Below, one piece after another: positions 43,749 to 53,019 of a DNA stretch of 64,000 nucleotides (its first letter is position 1; each line of letters begins with the position of its first letter). Both the position numbers and the translations under genes were made by a program. The notes beneath the pieces were generated by a model. It was not told the origin of the DNA. It made no database searches and saw nothing but the letters and a program-made list of their open reading frames with translations. This DNA comes from Marinifaba aquimaris (GTDB lineage Bacteria > Pseudomonadota > Gammaproteobacteria > Enterobacterales > Alteromonadaceae), in NCBI RefSeq assembly GCF_013328345.1, contig NZ_JABULX010000021.1:1-64000 (forward strand), read 5' to 3'.

Positions 43749-46166
43749 ATGCACACATCTGATGGTGCTCATCTGCTTTCAACAAATGAGCGCCAAAACT
43801 ATCAAGGTATCCTACTAACTCGCCATTGCTTTGATAGTCAAAATCGCTACCAAATCCACTATTGGTTAGCTACCCAACAAGGTCCAATTAAGCTCGTTGT
43901 TAACAAACAGCAAAGTACGTTTTTTGTTATCGAGTCAGAGGCGGATAAAGCTGTCCGAACGCTTGCAAAAGCCAATATTCAATATGAAGAAAAAGCCCTC
44001 CAGTTAAAAGATTTTCATCAGCAAAACGTGGTGGCGTTTTATTTCCAATCCCTCAAGCAACACTACGCTGCCATATCTGAGTTAGAAGCTTCAGGTATTG
44101 AGGTGTTAGAAGGGGATATTAGACTACCAGATCGTTATTTAATGGAACGCTTTATCTATTCAAATATCGAATGCACTGGCTATCTATCATCTGAGCCTGG
44201 TCACTTAACCTTACAGCAAGCACAACTCAAACCGAGTGAATCATTACGCGGCAGTATTGCACTTTCTGTGCTCTCTATTGATATTGAATGTGCTTATGAT
44301 GGTGAGCTTTACTCAATTGGCATACAAGGAACAGGTAAGCTAGGTGATATCGCTTTAGTTTTGATGGTAGGCCAAGAGCAACCTTGTGATGATGTCAACA
44401 TACACTGGTGCCAAGACGAAAAGGCGTTAATAACGGCTTTTATCGCTCAAATCCAGCTCAATGATCCTGATATATTAATTGGCTGGAATGTGGTTAATTT
44501 TGACTGTCGTATCTTACTTAAAAGAGCAGAGTATTTGGGTATTCGCCTAGCTATCGCGCGCGATAATTCTGTACCTAAGATGAGACAAGCCAGAGATGAC
44601 AGTAATCAGTCGTTTATCAGTATTGCTGGGCGAGTGGTAATTGACGGTATCGATGCGCTAAAAGTTGCTACCTATCATTTCGAAAGCTTTGCTTTAGATA
44701 ATGTTGCCCATGCTCTATTGGGGCGGGGAAAATTAGTGGATGATAATGAAAATAGAATGGATGAAATAACCCATGATTTTCATCACAATAAAACTAAGCT
44801 AGCGCGCTACAACTTAGAAGATTGCCAATTAGTCTCTGATATATTTGTCCACACCAAATTACTCGATTTCTTATTATTACGCAGTGAACTAACCGGACTT
44901 GAACTCGATAGAGTTGGTGGCTCAGTTGCCGCGTTTACTAATCTTTATTTACCAAAATTACATCGCGCAGGTTATGTTGCGCCCAACTTGCCGCCGGGTG
45001 GAGGCTTAGTTAACCCAGGTGGTTATGTGATGGAGTCTCAACCTGGGCTTTATGAAAATGTAATTGTGCTGGACTTTAAAAGTCTATACCCGTCTATTAT
45101 TCGCACCTTTAAAATTGATCCTATGGGGTTAATTGAAGGTTTAAAAGCGCCGGATAAAGCCATCGAAGGTTTTAAAGATGCGTATTTCTCTCGAGATCAG
45201 CACTTTTTGCCAGACATCATTACTGCGTTGTGGCAACAACGAGATGAAGCGAAAAAAGACAAAGACTCGGCGCGCTCACAAGCGATCAAAATCATTATGA
45301 ACTCATTTTATGGTGTTTTGGGATCGGGCGGGTGCCGCTTTTATGATACGCGTTTGGCCAGTTCGATTACCCTTCGTGGGCATCAAATTATGCAACAAAC
45401 GGCTAAGTGGATTGAGCAAGATGGCTATAAAGTGATTTATGGCGATACCGACTCGACCTTTGTCTGGCTCGATGGTATTGAGCAAAGTGAAGTTGCGGCT
45501 ATTGGTATCGAGTTACAAGATAAAATAAATACACTTTGGCGCGTTAAGTTACACGACGACGATAATTTACAATCGGCGTTAGAAATTGAATTTGAAACCC
45601 ACTTTCAGCGATTTTTAATGCCAACCATTCGCGGTACAGAGAAGGGAAGTAAGAAGCGCTATGCCGGTACTAAGCTCAGTCAAGATGGCAGTACAGAGCT
45701 TATTTTTAAAGGTTTAGAGACAGTTCGTTCTGATTGGACAGAGCTGGCTCGTGAGTTTCAAAATAAACTTTATCAGCTGGTGTTTGATGGCGATGATCCC
45801 ATTAGTTATATTCAGCAAACGATAGAAGCGCTACAAAGTGGCCAAAAAGATAAGCTATTGGTTTATCGAAAACGTTTGCGCAGAAAGCTCGCTTCTTATG
45901 TTAAAAATGTGCCTCCACATGTACGTGCTGCGCGCATTGCCGATGAGCATAATGCGGCATTGGGCAGACCACTGCAGTATCAAAACAAAGCTTGGATCCA
46001 ATATGTGTTAACTGTGAATGGCCCGGAACCAAAGCAATTTATCCAATCACCACTTGATTACCAACACTATATCGATAAGCAAATTAAACCCATAGCTGAA
46101 GGTATTTTGCCCTTTATTGGTTTAAATTTTGAAAAAATAAATAATCCACAATTGAGTTTATTTTAA
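43749..46166 (+). CDS. polB: DNA polymerase II (family B)
   Basis: Family-B DNA polymerase with proofreading; in E. coli it is SOS-induced and helps restart stalled forks. 805 aa (E. coli 783). The 3'-5' exonuclease motif I 'LSIDIECAYDGEL' and motif II 'IGWNVVNFDCRIL', the polymerase motif A 'DFKSLYPSIIRTF', motif B 'KIIMNSFYGVLGSGGCRF', and motif C 'YGDTDSTFVW' are all intact. The tail ends with 'QLSLF', a beta-clamp-binding-like peptide. No clear LexA box was seen just upstream. Confidence 0.96.
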   Translation: MHTSDGAHLLSTNERQNYQGILLTRHCFDSQNRYQIHYWLATQQGPIKLVVNKQQSTFFVIESEADKAVRTLAKANIQYEEKALQLKDFHQQNVVAFYFQSLKQHYAAISELEASGIEVLEGDIRLPDRYLMERFIYSNIECTGYLSSEPGHLTLQQAQLKPSESLRGSIALSVLSIDIECAYDGELYSIGIQGTGKLGDIALVLMVGQEQPCDDVNIHWCQDEKALITAFIAQIQLNDPDILIGWNVVNFDCRILLKRAEYLGIRLAIARDNSVPKMRQARDDSNQSFISIAGRVVIDGIDALKVATYHFESFALDNVAHALLGRGKLVDDNENRMDEITHDFHHNKTKLARYNLEDCQLVSDIFVHTKLLDFLLLRSELTGLELDRVGGSVAAFTNLYLPKLHRAGYVAPNLPPGGGLVNPGGYVMESQPGLYENVIVLDFKSLYPSIIRTFKIDPMGLIEGLKAPDKAIEGFKDAYFSRDQHFLPDIITALWQQRDEAKKDKDSARSQAIKIIMNSFYGVLGSGGCRFYDTRLASSITLRGHQIMQQTAKWIEQDGYKVIYGDTDSTFVWLDGIEQSEVAAIGIELQDKINTLWRVKLHDDDNLQSALEIEFETHFQRFLMPTIRGTEKGSKKRYAGTKLSQDGSTELIFKGLETVRSDWTELAREFQNKLYQLVFDGDDPISYIQQTIEALQSGQKDKLLVYRKRLRRKLASYVKNVPPHVRAARIADEHNAALGRPLQYQNKAWIQYVLTVNGPEPKQFIQSPLDYQHYIDKQIKPIAEGILPFIGLNFEKINNPQLSLF

Positions 46167-46383
46167 CAATATTGAGCTAAGCCTTTACTCACCTAGCCTA
46201 GGCTTAAGCAAGCTTATCTAAATATATCTACTGCCTTAAAAATGTTAAAAATAATCTCTAATTTTACATTGCATTAACATTTATCTGTGTATATATTTCT
46301 TAACATAATTACAACAATTAGCTGTGAGCGTGTTCGTCATTGCTCTGAAGTTGGCTGCTTAACTCTCTATCTAGGAAGATGTT

Positions 46384-48969
46384 ATGAAAACTCACTTTAA
46401 ACGTACACTGATCTCAACTGCGGTATTAGCAACGACCGCGTTTTCTAGTCAGGCCTTTGCTATGGCTTCACAATGTGAAGGTGTAGAAGAATGGCAAGCC
46501 GATAAAGTTTATACAGGCGGCCAACAAGCTGTTGAACTCAACAAGCTTTACGAAGCAAACTGGTGGACTCGTGGCAACAAGCCTTCTGCTCACTCTGGTA
46601 ACTGGCAAGAATGGGATTACATCGTAGATTGTGACCCTCAAGATATTACTTATTACGTACCTCAATACCAATTAATGTTGACGCCAGCTTCAGCAGAAGA
46701 GGGGACAGAAGTTGCAATTTCTGTACTTGATATGATTGATCCTGCACCAGGTTCTCGTCCATACGAGGTAGCAAGCTATGAAGTTAAGGTTGACGGTGTA
46801 ACGGTTCGTCAAGCAGCTACAGCTGAAGTTGTTAATGTTGTGGCAACTGGTATTGGTCAGCACACAGTTGAAGTGATGGTAACATTTGACGGCACGACTG
46901 AAACACAAAACGTGACAGGTCAGTTTACTGTTACTCAAGCTCAAGAAAATATCCCACCAACAGTAACGTTAACATCACCAAATCGCGGTGAAGAAATCCA
47001 AGAAGGTTTCTTAACATTCTTAGAAGCAGATGCATCTGATGCCGATGGCACTGTTGAAAAAGTTGATTTCTACGTTGATGACGCGCTTATCGAAACTGAT
47101 TTTGACGCGCCATACAGTGTGACTTGGTCAGCAGTATTAGGCGACCATGCAATTCAAGCGCGTGCTACCGATGATAAAGGTGCGGTAACACTGAGCACAG
47201 AAATCACAGTTTCAGTTATCAATGGCACAGGTGGCGGCAGCGGCTGTGCTGATGTTCCAGTTTATGAAGTAGGCGGCAACTACAACATTGGCGATCAAGT
47301 ATCAAACGGCAACGAGAAGTTTGAATGTAAGATTGGCGGTTGGTGTTCATCAAATGCAGCATGGGCGTATGAGCCGGGCGTAGGTGCACACTGGACTGAT
47401 GCTTGGGAAGGTCTAGGCGTATGTACAATTGAGCCAGAAGTATCAATTACTTCACCTAGCGATAACGCAGTATTACTAGCGGGTACTGAAGTGGCATTCA
47501 CAGCCAATGCATCAGATGCTGACGGCATGGTAACAGAGGTTGAATTCTTCGCTGATAATGTGAGCTTAGGTGTAGATACAACAGCGCCTTACGCAACAAC
47601 TTGGACGCCAGTAGCAAAAGGCAACGTTCAGTTAAAAGCGGTTGCACAAGATGATGAGAAGAACAAAGTAGAATCAACGGTTTCTGTAACTGTAAGTGAT
47701 GAGCCAGTTGTCGCTACATTAACAGCGCCAGTCTCAGGTTCGAAAGTGGGTTTAGGTAACAGTGTTACATTTGCCGCAGACGCTTCATCAGTAGCGGGTG
47801 CAGTAACTAAAGTTGAATTCTTAGTTAACGGTCAAGTTGTTGGTTCAGATATGTCAGAACCATACAGCTTACAGTGGACACCAAGTGCAGTAGGTAGCTA
47901 CACAGTAACAGCTAAAGTGACAGATGATATGGGCAATATGTCTACATCAGCAGGTAGCACAATTAGCGTTTCAGAAGTGGTGTTATCAGAGCACAAATTA
48001 GTAGGTTACTGGCACAACTTTGAAAATGGCGCGGGCTGTCCAATTGACTTAGGCGATATTTCTCCAGATTGGGATGTTATCGATATTGCTTTTGCCGATA
48101 ACGATCGCAACTCAAACGGTACGGTTCACTTTAACTTATACGCTGGCGGTCAATTCACATCGTGTAAAGCAATCGACCCTGCTAAATTCAAGCAAGACGT
48201 TAAAGACTTACAAGCACAAGGTAAGAAGATTGTATTATCACTAGGTGGTGCCGAAGGTACAATCACACTTAACACAGACTCAGATGAAGTTAACTTCGTT
48301 AACAGCTTAACGGATATTATCGCTGAGTGGGGCTTCGACGGTCTTGATGTTGACTTAGAAAGTGGCTCAAACTTACTTCACGGTACGCAAATTCAAGCTC
48401 GTTTAGGTCGTGCATTAATGCAAATCGAGCAGAACATGGGCGGTGACATGTACTTAACAATGGCACCAGAGCATCCATATGTTCAAGGTGGCCACATTGC
48501 TTACTCAGGTATCTGGGGTGCATATGTACCGGTTATCGATGCAACGCGTGACACGTTAGATTTATTACATGTACAGTTATACAACAACGGTGGTTTACCG
48601 CACCCTTATAACGGTGGTCAAATCGCGCAAATCGGTTCAACAGATATGATGGTGGCGTCGGCTAAAATGTTAATCGAAGGTTTCGAATTAGCAGATGGCT
48701 CAATGTTCGCACCACTTCGCCCAGACCAAGTATCTTTAGGTTTACCATCTGGCCCTAAGGCGGCAGGTTCTGGTCAAGCAACGAACCAAGCAATTTTCGA
48801 TGCACTTGATTGTTTAACAACAAAAACTAAGTGTGGCGAGATTGTACCGAACGAAGCTTATCCGACTTTCTCTGGTGTGATGACTTGGTCAATCAACTGG
48901 GATATTTACGATGGCTTCATCTTCTCTAAACCAATTAAAGAGAAGCTTAACACTTTACCTAAAAAGTAA
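46384..48969 (+). CDS. Secreted multidomain GH18 chitinase
   Basis: Hydrolyses chitin outside the cell. 861 aa: a signal peptide (cleavage near QAFA), a CBM5/12-like chitin-binding module (~32-83, 'WQADKVYTGG' and 'YEANWWTRGNKPSAHSGNW'), an Ig-like segment, a second Ig-like domain (~195-280), a second CBM5/12-like module (~288-345, 'YNIGDQVSNGNEKFECK', with paired Cys), two more Ig-like repeats (~350-530), and a C-terminal GH18 domain. The catalytic motif DGLDVDLE is at the expected place, with acid E659. AGGAAG precedes the ATG. Monocistronic, closed by a terminator. Confidence 0.92.
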   Translation: MKTHFKRTLISTAVLATTAFSSQAFAMASQCEGVEEWQADKVYTGGQQAVELNKLYEANWWTRGNKPSAHSGNWQEWDYIVDCDPQDITYYVPQYQLMLTPASAEEGTEVAISVLDMIDPAPGSRPYEVASYEVKVDGVTVRQAATAEVVNVVATGIGQHTVEVMVTFDGTTETQNVTGQFTVTQAQENIPPTVTLTSPNRGEEIQEGFLTFLEADASDADGTVEKVDFYVDDALIETDFDAPYSVTWSAVLGDHAIQARATDDKGAVTLSTEITVSVINGTGGGSGCADVPVYEVGGNYNIGDQVSNGNEKFECKIGGWCSSNAAWAYEPGVGAHWTDAWEGLGVCTIEPEVSITSPSDNAVLLAGTEVAFTANASDADGMVTEVEFFADNVSLGVDTTAPYATTWTPVAKGNVQLKAVAQDDEKNKVESTVSVTVSDEPVVATLTAPVSGSKVGLGNSVTFAADASSVAGAVTKVEFLVNGQVVGSDMSEPYSLQWTPSAVGSYTVTAKVTDDMGNMSTSAGSTISVSEVVLSEHKLVGYWHNFENGAGCPIDLGDISPDWDVIDIAFADNDRNSNGTVHFNLYAGGQFTSCKAIDPAKFKQDVKDLQAQGKKIVLSLGGAEGTITLNTDSDEVNFVNSLTDIIAEWGFDGLDVDLESGSNLLHGTQIQARLGRALMQIEQNMGGDMYLTMAPEHPYVQGGHIAYSGIWGAYVPVIDATRDTLDLLHVQLYNNGGLPHPYNGGQIAQIGSTDMMVASAKMLIEGFELADGSMFAPLRPDQVSLGLPSGPKAAGSGQATNQAIFDALDCLTTKTKCGEIVPNEAYPTFSGVMTWSINWDIYDGFIFSKPIKEKLNTLPKK

Positions 48970-48997
48970 AGACACACTTCCCCAATGAGTGTGAAAG

Positions 48998-49026
48998 GGC
49001 GATGTGAGTAATCACATCGCCTTTTT
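48998..49026 (+). terminator. Terminator after chitinase gene
   Basis: A perfect 10-bp stem GGCGATGTGA / TCACATCGCC with loop GTAA, followed by five T. Confidence 0.9.
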
Positions 49027-49051
49027 CTATTTAGGGCTGGTAACTTTGACG

Positions 49052-49080
49052 TTGTGTTTAAGCCCTAGGCTAGGTAGAAT
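49052..49080 (+). promoter_or_regulatory. Sigma-70 promoter of ssrA
   Basis: TTGTGT (49052-49057) and TAGAAT (49075-49080) with 17-nt spacing; it predicts a precursor with a ~50-nt 5' extension before the mature tmRNA end. Confidence 0.6.
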
Positions 49081-49136
49081 AGGGCATACGTTAGAGTTAT
49101 TGGTTTGTTTATTAACCAATTGCTGACAACTCATTC

Positions 49137-49502
49137 GGGGCTGATTAGGATTCGACGGGGTGCTGCAACTCTAAGGTGCATGTCGTGGGGCGGTTGGCCA
49201 CGTAAAAAGCCGCAAAAAAATAGTCGCAAACGACGAAACTTACGCACTAGCAGCTTAATAACCTGCTGAGAGCGCTTCTGCCCTAGCTTCCGCCAGTAAG
49301 ACGGGGAATTACAGAAGTTCAAACCCAAACCGGCTAGTGAGGGAACCTCCCGCTTGAGAGGTGAACCACGAAATATAATTCAAGCTAGCTAGTATATGGC
49401 GTGTCTGTTCGCAGTTGCTGGTGAAATTAAAGACAGACTAAGCATGTAGTACCGAGGACGGAGGTATTTCGGACGCGGGTTCAAATCCCGCCAGCTCCAC
49501 CA
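49137..49502 (+). ncRNA. ssrA: Transfer-messenger RNA (tmRNA)
   Basis: About 366 nt. The 5' end GGGGCTGATTAGGATTCGAC and the 3' end GGGTTCAAATCCCGCCAGCT-CCACCA form the tRNA-Ala-like part. The tag frame starts at the resume codon GCA (49226) and ends at tandem stops (49256-49261), encoding ANDETYALAA, a typical tag ending in Leu-Ala-Ala for ClpXP. With ClpXP also in this window, both halves of trans-translation quality control are present. Confidence 0.97.
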
Positions 49503-49524
49503 CATTCTTATTCTATAAGAATCG

Positions 49525-49552
49525 AAAAAAGACAGCTTAGGCTGTCTTTTTT
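49525..49552 (+). terminator. Terminator after ssrA
   Basis: AAAAAAGACAGC / GCTGTCTTTTTT with loop TTAG. Confidence 0.92.
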
Positions 49553-49712
49553 ATGCCTGAGGTTTATTGAATCACTGTTATGACTAAAGCTTAAAAAACA
49601 AAACCTCTAAGCTTTTTCTATTTGTTGTAAAACACTTATCAAAACCACTAACTCAATATTTTTATTGGGTTTTCTTGAAAATACCACAGACGTTTCCTAG
49701 CATGGTTAGTAC

Positions 49713-49744
49713 GCTAAATTTAACGTCAAAAAGTTAAATTTAGC
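49713..49744. repeat. Perfect 12-bp inverted repeat in the leader of the orphan gene
   Basis: GCTAAATTTAAC (49713-49724) and GTTAAATTTAGC (49733-49744) are exact complements separated by 8 nt. It could be an operator for a dimeric regulator or an RNA hairpin. No U tract follows, so it is not a usual terminator. Confidence 0.75.
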
Positions 49745-49788
49745 CATTGAGTATCCAGTTAAGCGGTTCTTTTTAATTGTTTAAGTAC

Positions 49789-49808
49789 AACTATTGGCTG
49801 CAATAGTT
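49789..49808 (+). repeat. Perfect 8-bp hairpin just before the ribosome site of the orphan gene
   Basis: AACTATTG / CAATAGTT with loop GCTG, ending 4 nt before the AAAGGAG at 49813-49819. In RNA it would form directly beside the ribosome-binding site. Confidence 0.7.
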
Positions 49809-49828
49809 AATCAAAGGAGTGTTATATT

Positions 49829-51073
49829 TTGGCGCAAGTAGAAATCCCACTAGGTAAAGAAGAGCAGTTAATTCAACTTTATTCTTTTCCCAATATTCCC
49901 GGTAGCAAAGAGACCTTATCTGAAACCATTTTACATTGGTTTAAACAAACGTTAGAACGAGATGGTTTTGCATCAAAGGATAACCCTGCAACGGCTGAGA
50001 TCAATGTTAATGGTGATGACTATACCTTAGTTATTACCGGGCCTGATGCAATTGAAGGTTATAAGGAGCGATTACCTAAATTTCACGAGGACGGGCTTAA
50101 AGCACTAAAAGTCATTGAAGCATTAAAGCATGAAACAAGAACTTGGCCCAAAGGGCTAACCATACCCACTGAAGATAAAGTGTGGGACCCACAAAATACC
50201 GGGCAGTGGCGCTTTTTTATGTCGTTAGGTATGGCGATGTTAAACCAAAAAGCGTTGAACTTTTTCCATTACCCGCCAATACGCTTGTTAGACCCGATGC
50301 GCGATTATTTAAATGACCCGGTACCGGTACGATTAATTGAGTTGATGGCGGCCAATGGCCTGACAGAAAAGGAAGATGCTTGGCTGTATTCTACCGTGAT
50401 GGACGGTGCACCTATTGCTGCGCCTGATAATCAAGGTACGCAATACATTGGTGAGTACCCAAATCAAACAGCGGTGCATTTAATTCCTATTAATGCGTTT
50501 CACGATTATCAACGTTCGCAAGTGGAATTATTACTCAATACCAGCCAATTAAATGAAGCTTATACCGTACCTATCGTCGTTTATGGCTCACCGGCTTGTG
50601 ATGCATTTTCTGAACTTTACTTAGCACCAGACGATAGGTTAAAGCCTCTGCAAACCCGCACGGTTGAAATTATCAAAGGCAAAAAAACAGCGGTTATCGG
50701 TTCATCTCATCCATATCGCTTTTATGCGCAAGCGCAAATCTCTGATAATACTGAAGTGGGTTTAGGTCATATTTTGCCTGGTAAGTGTGAGGGCGCAACC
50801 AAATCTATGGTTGATGATTTAATTGTGGTGCGTTGGCAGTTAACGATGGCACAAGACCCAACTAAAGACCCAGAAACCGCCTTAAAAGAATGTAAAGATT
50901 ATTGGCAACAGCGCGATGCCGATAGAGACCACAAACTTTGTACTTTAGTGCAGCATCAAGGCTCGCTTTATTACAGTAGCCCAACATCGCTTGATTTTAC
51001 CTTTAACAAAGATATGGATGAGGCGAGTGCATTTTGCTCGGCAGAAAATAATGATCCATGTGCTTGCAAATAG
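49829..51073 (+). CDS. Unrecognised 414-residue soluble protein (TTG start)
   Basis: I do not recognise this protein. It has no signal peptide or membrane segment. It starts with TTG, supported by a strong AAAGGAG 9 nt upstream. Features: an N-terminal region with 'LYSFPNIPGSKETLSETILH', a central 'WRFFMSLGMAMLNQKALNFFHYPP', a beta-rich part 'VPIVVYGSPACDAF', and a Cys-rich end, 'FCSAENNDPCACK', preceded by 'CKDYWQQRDADRDHKLC'. Codon use is like its neighbours. It lies just downstream of tmRNA, a common integration site, but there is no sign of an island. Confidence 0.7.
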   Translation: MAQVEIPLGKEEQLIQLYSFPNIPGSKETLSETILHWFKQTLERDGFASKDNPATAEINVNGDDYTLVITGPDAIEGYKERLPKFHEDGLKALKVIEALKHETRTWPKGLTIPTEDKVWDPQNTGQWRFFMSLGMAMLNQKALNFFHYPPIRLLDPMRDYLNDPVPVRLIELMAANGLTEKEDAWLYSTVMDGAPIAAPDNQGTQYIGEYPNQTAVHLIPINAFHDYQRSQVELLLNTSQLNEAYTVPIVVYGSPACDAFSELYLAPDDRLKPLQTRTVEIIKGKKTAVIGSSHPYRFYAQAQISDNTEVGLGHILPGKCEGATKSMVDDLIVVRWQLTMAQDPTKDPETALKECKDYWQQRDADRDHKLCTLVQHQGSLYYSSPTSLDFTFNKDMDEASAFCSAENNDPCACK

Positions 51074-51106
51074 TGATAATGCTTATGTGATTTAAGGTAC
51101 AAGGTA

Positions 51107-51137
51107 TAAAAAAAGACACCCTAGGGTGTCTTTTTTT
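51107..51137. terminator. Bidirectional terminator
   Basis: AAAAAAAGACACC / GGTGTCTTTTTTT with loop CTAG, between the orphan gene and the convergent carrier gene. Confidence 0.92.
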
Positions 51138-51174
51138 ATCTAGCTGTTAGTTGCTAGGCTAGGGCAATTAAACC

Positions 51175-52560
51175 TTATGCACCATAGCCAAACATCACTG
51201 CTAACATTAATACGACTGACGCAGCTGCCATTAACTTAAGTAATAACGGCAGGCAGAATTTAAACCACAAATGGTAAGGGATACCCGCCATACCTATGAT
51301 GCCCATTAATACCGCATTAGTGGGTACGATCATATTGGAAAAGCCATCACCAAATTGATAAGCCAGTACCACTACTTGACGTGTAACCCCGACTAAATCG
51401 CCAACTGGTGCTAATAGCGGAATAGTGACATAAGCTTGGCCACTGCCAGATGGAATAAATAAGTTTAAGAAGCTTTGCATAACAAACATACCGACAGCAG
51501 CAAGTTCAGAACCTAAAAAAGAAAGTGGGTAAGACATACCGTAAACTAAAGAGTGTAATATTTGCCCGTCTTCCATAATCAGTGCAATACCGCGTGCCAC
51601 ACCAATTAACATGGCGGTGGTGGCTAAATCTTTTACCCCTTCGATAAATTCTTGTGCGGCTGTATCGGCATCTAACTTACCAATTACGGCCGTAAATAAG
51701 CCCCATAATATAAATAGCGCACCTAGCTCGTATAAATACCAGCCTTTTTGAGAAATGCCCCAAACTGCTGCCGCAATAGTGGCCACTAATCCTAGTAAGA
51801 CCAGCTTATGGCGAAGGGCTAATTGCGGGTAACCTTTGTTTTCTGTACCTGCGAGCGGGCAAGGTAAATTAGCTGTCAACGATTGCGATGGGTCGGCCAA
51901 AACTTTTTTGGCGTAACTCCAAACATGATGAAAACCAATCAATACAAATGGGATGAAAATGGCTAATCGTAGCTCGATACCTGAATAAACGGGTACATCA
52001 GCAATGCTTTGCGCCACCATAACGGTAAATGGGTTAAAGGCCGATACGCCATAACCAATGCCATAACCGGTTACCACCATACCAACGGCCGTCATTGAAT
52101 CTAAGCGCATGGCTTTACATAAGCCAACTAAAATCAATACAAAAGGAATGTATTCACCCGCTACCCCAATGGCGCCAGATGCCATGGCAAAACAAAATAC
52201 CACCATAAAAATAAGCAGGTTAGGTTTGTGGCCAAATTTATCTAATAAGCTGCCAATGAGTGCATCTATGGTGCCTGTTGCTCTGGCAATGGCAAGCACA
52301 CCACCAACAATAAATACAAAAAAGATAATATCTTGCGCAGCGGCTAACGCTCTGGGAATAGCAATTAAAAAGTCCATCGGGGTTAAGCGCACTTGCGTAT
52401 CGCTTAATGCAAAGGTCCCGGGTACAACCGATTGTCTACCATTTTCAAGGGTGACCATTTCAAAATAACCTTGCGGTACGAGCCATGTTGCAATGTAGGC
52501 AATTAGCATCATAGATAGCAGCAAGATAAGGGTGTGTGGCACTTTAAATGTTTTCGTCAT
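51175..52560 (-). CDS. YfcC-family (DcuC-like) inner-membrane carrier
   Basis: A 461-aa inner-membrane protein with about 11-12 membrane segments, of the YfcC / C4-dicarboxylate-carrier-like superfamily. The N-terminus 'VPHTLILLLSMMLIAYIATW' followed by 'LVPQGYFE' and the central re-entrant motifs 'SGAIGVAGEYIPFV' and 'LNLFIPSGSGQAYVTIPLLA' are typical. Family members are suggested to carry C4-dicarboxylates or basic amino acids (ArcD-like); the substrate cannot be told here. Single-gene unit. Confidence 0.85.
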   Translation of the reverse strand: MTKTFKVPHTLILLLSMMLIAYIATWLVPQGYFEMVTLENGRQSVVPGTFALSDTQVRLTPMDFLIAIPRALAAAQDIIFFVFIVGGVLAIARATGTIDALIGSLLDKFGHKPNLLIFMVVFCFAMASGAIGVAGEYIPFVLILVGLCKAMRLDSMTAVGMVVTGYGIGYGVSAFNPFTVMVAQSIADVPVYSGIELRLAIFIPFVLIGFHHVWSYAKKVLADPSQSLTANLPCPLAGTENKGYPQLALRHKLVLLGLVATIAAAVWGISQKGWYLYELGALFILWGLFTAVIGKLDADTAAQEFIEGVKDLATTAMLIGVARGIALIMEDGQILHSLVYGMSYPLSFLGSELAAVGMFVMQSFLNLFIPSGSGQAYVTIPLLAPVGDLVGVTRQVVVLAYQFGDGFSNMIVPTNAVLMGIIGMAGIPYHLWFKFCLPLLLKLMAAASVVLMLAVMFGYGA

Positions 52561-53010
52561 AATGATTACTACAGCCTGTTAGTCAGGCTTAATTCTTTGT
52601 TTTTAAATTGATGCAACGGGAAATCAGTTGTTCGCTCATCAAACTAACCTTCAAGTATATCGAACGCTATCTAGATTTGCAGTTAAGCGACTAAATCAGT
52701 TATGGGCGCTAGGCTTAGCTTCGGAAGATTGCTCTTACAACTTGGTTAATGAACAAAAGGTAGGTGTTTATAAAGCAATGTAAGATCAGTTACTTAGAAA
52801 AGTTACATTAGTAGATTTGGCTAACGGCTTGGTGCTACTGCAGCACTTAAGGTTGCGAGTAGGTAATTTAGGTCGGTGATTTTTATTTGTTCTCACGATT
52901 TGTACTCCGTTTGATTTTTTCATCTCTGCTCGATGTTAACTTGAGTTAAAACGCGTGATTTTCGTCTGTTTATAGCTATGATTTTTTATAGCTAGATCAA
53001 TCACATCAGG
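52561..53010. other. 450-bp intergenic region before the GH3 gene
   Basis: No coding frame was found. It separates two divergent genes. Visible structure: a 14-bp palindrome TTAACTTGAGTTAA at 52936-52949 and a direct repeat TTTATAGCTA at 52969 and 52985 (16-nt step) close to the GH3 start. No clear -35/-10 pair. Confidence 0.5.
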
Positions 53011-53019
53011 ATGCCTTTC

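Larger units (their letters stand above)
49503..49828. other. Intergenic region with terminator and two hairpins
   Basis: After the ssrA terminator this stretch shows an AACTCAATA/TATTGGGTT stem with a T-rich tail near 49650-49673, then a perfect 12-bp inverted repeat (49713-49744) and an 8-bp one (49789-49808) close to the next ribosome site. No coding frame. The repeats are entered separately. Confidence 0.6.

Noticed and set aside
49131-49328. 65-codon complement frame over tmRNA
   Set aside because: It lies within ssrA; the RNA structure accounts for it.
49485-49502. Possible phage or island attachment site at the 3' end of tmRNA
   Set aside because: No second copy of the CCA-proximal sequence and no integrase gene was seen downstream in the window.
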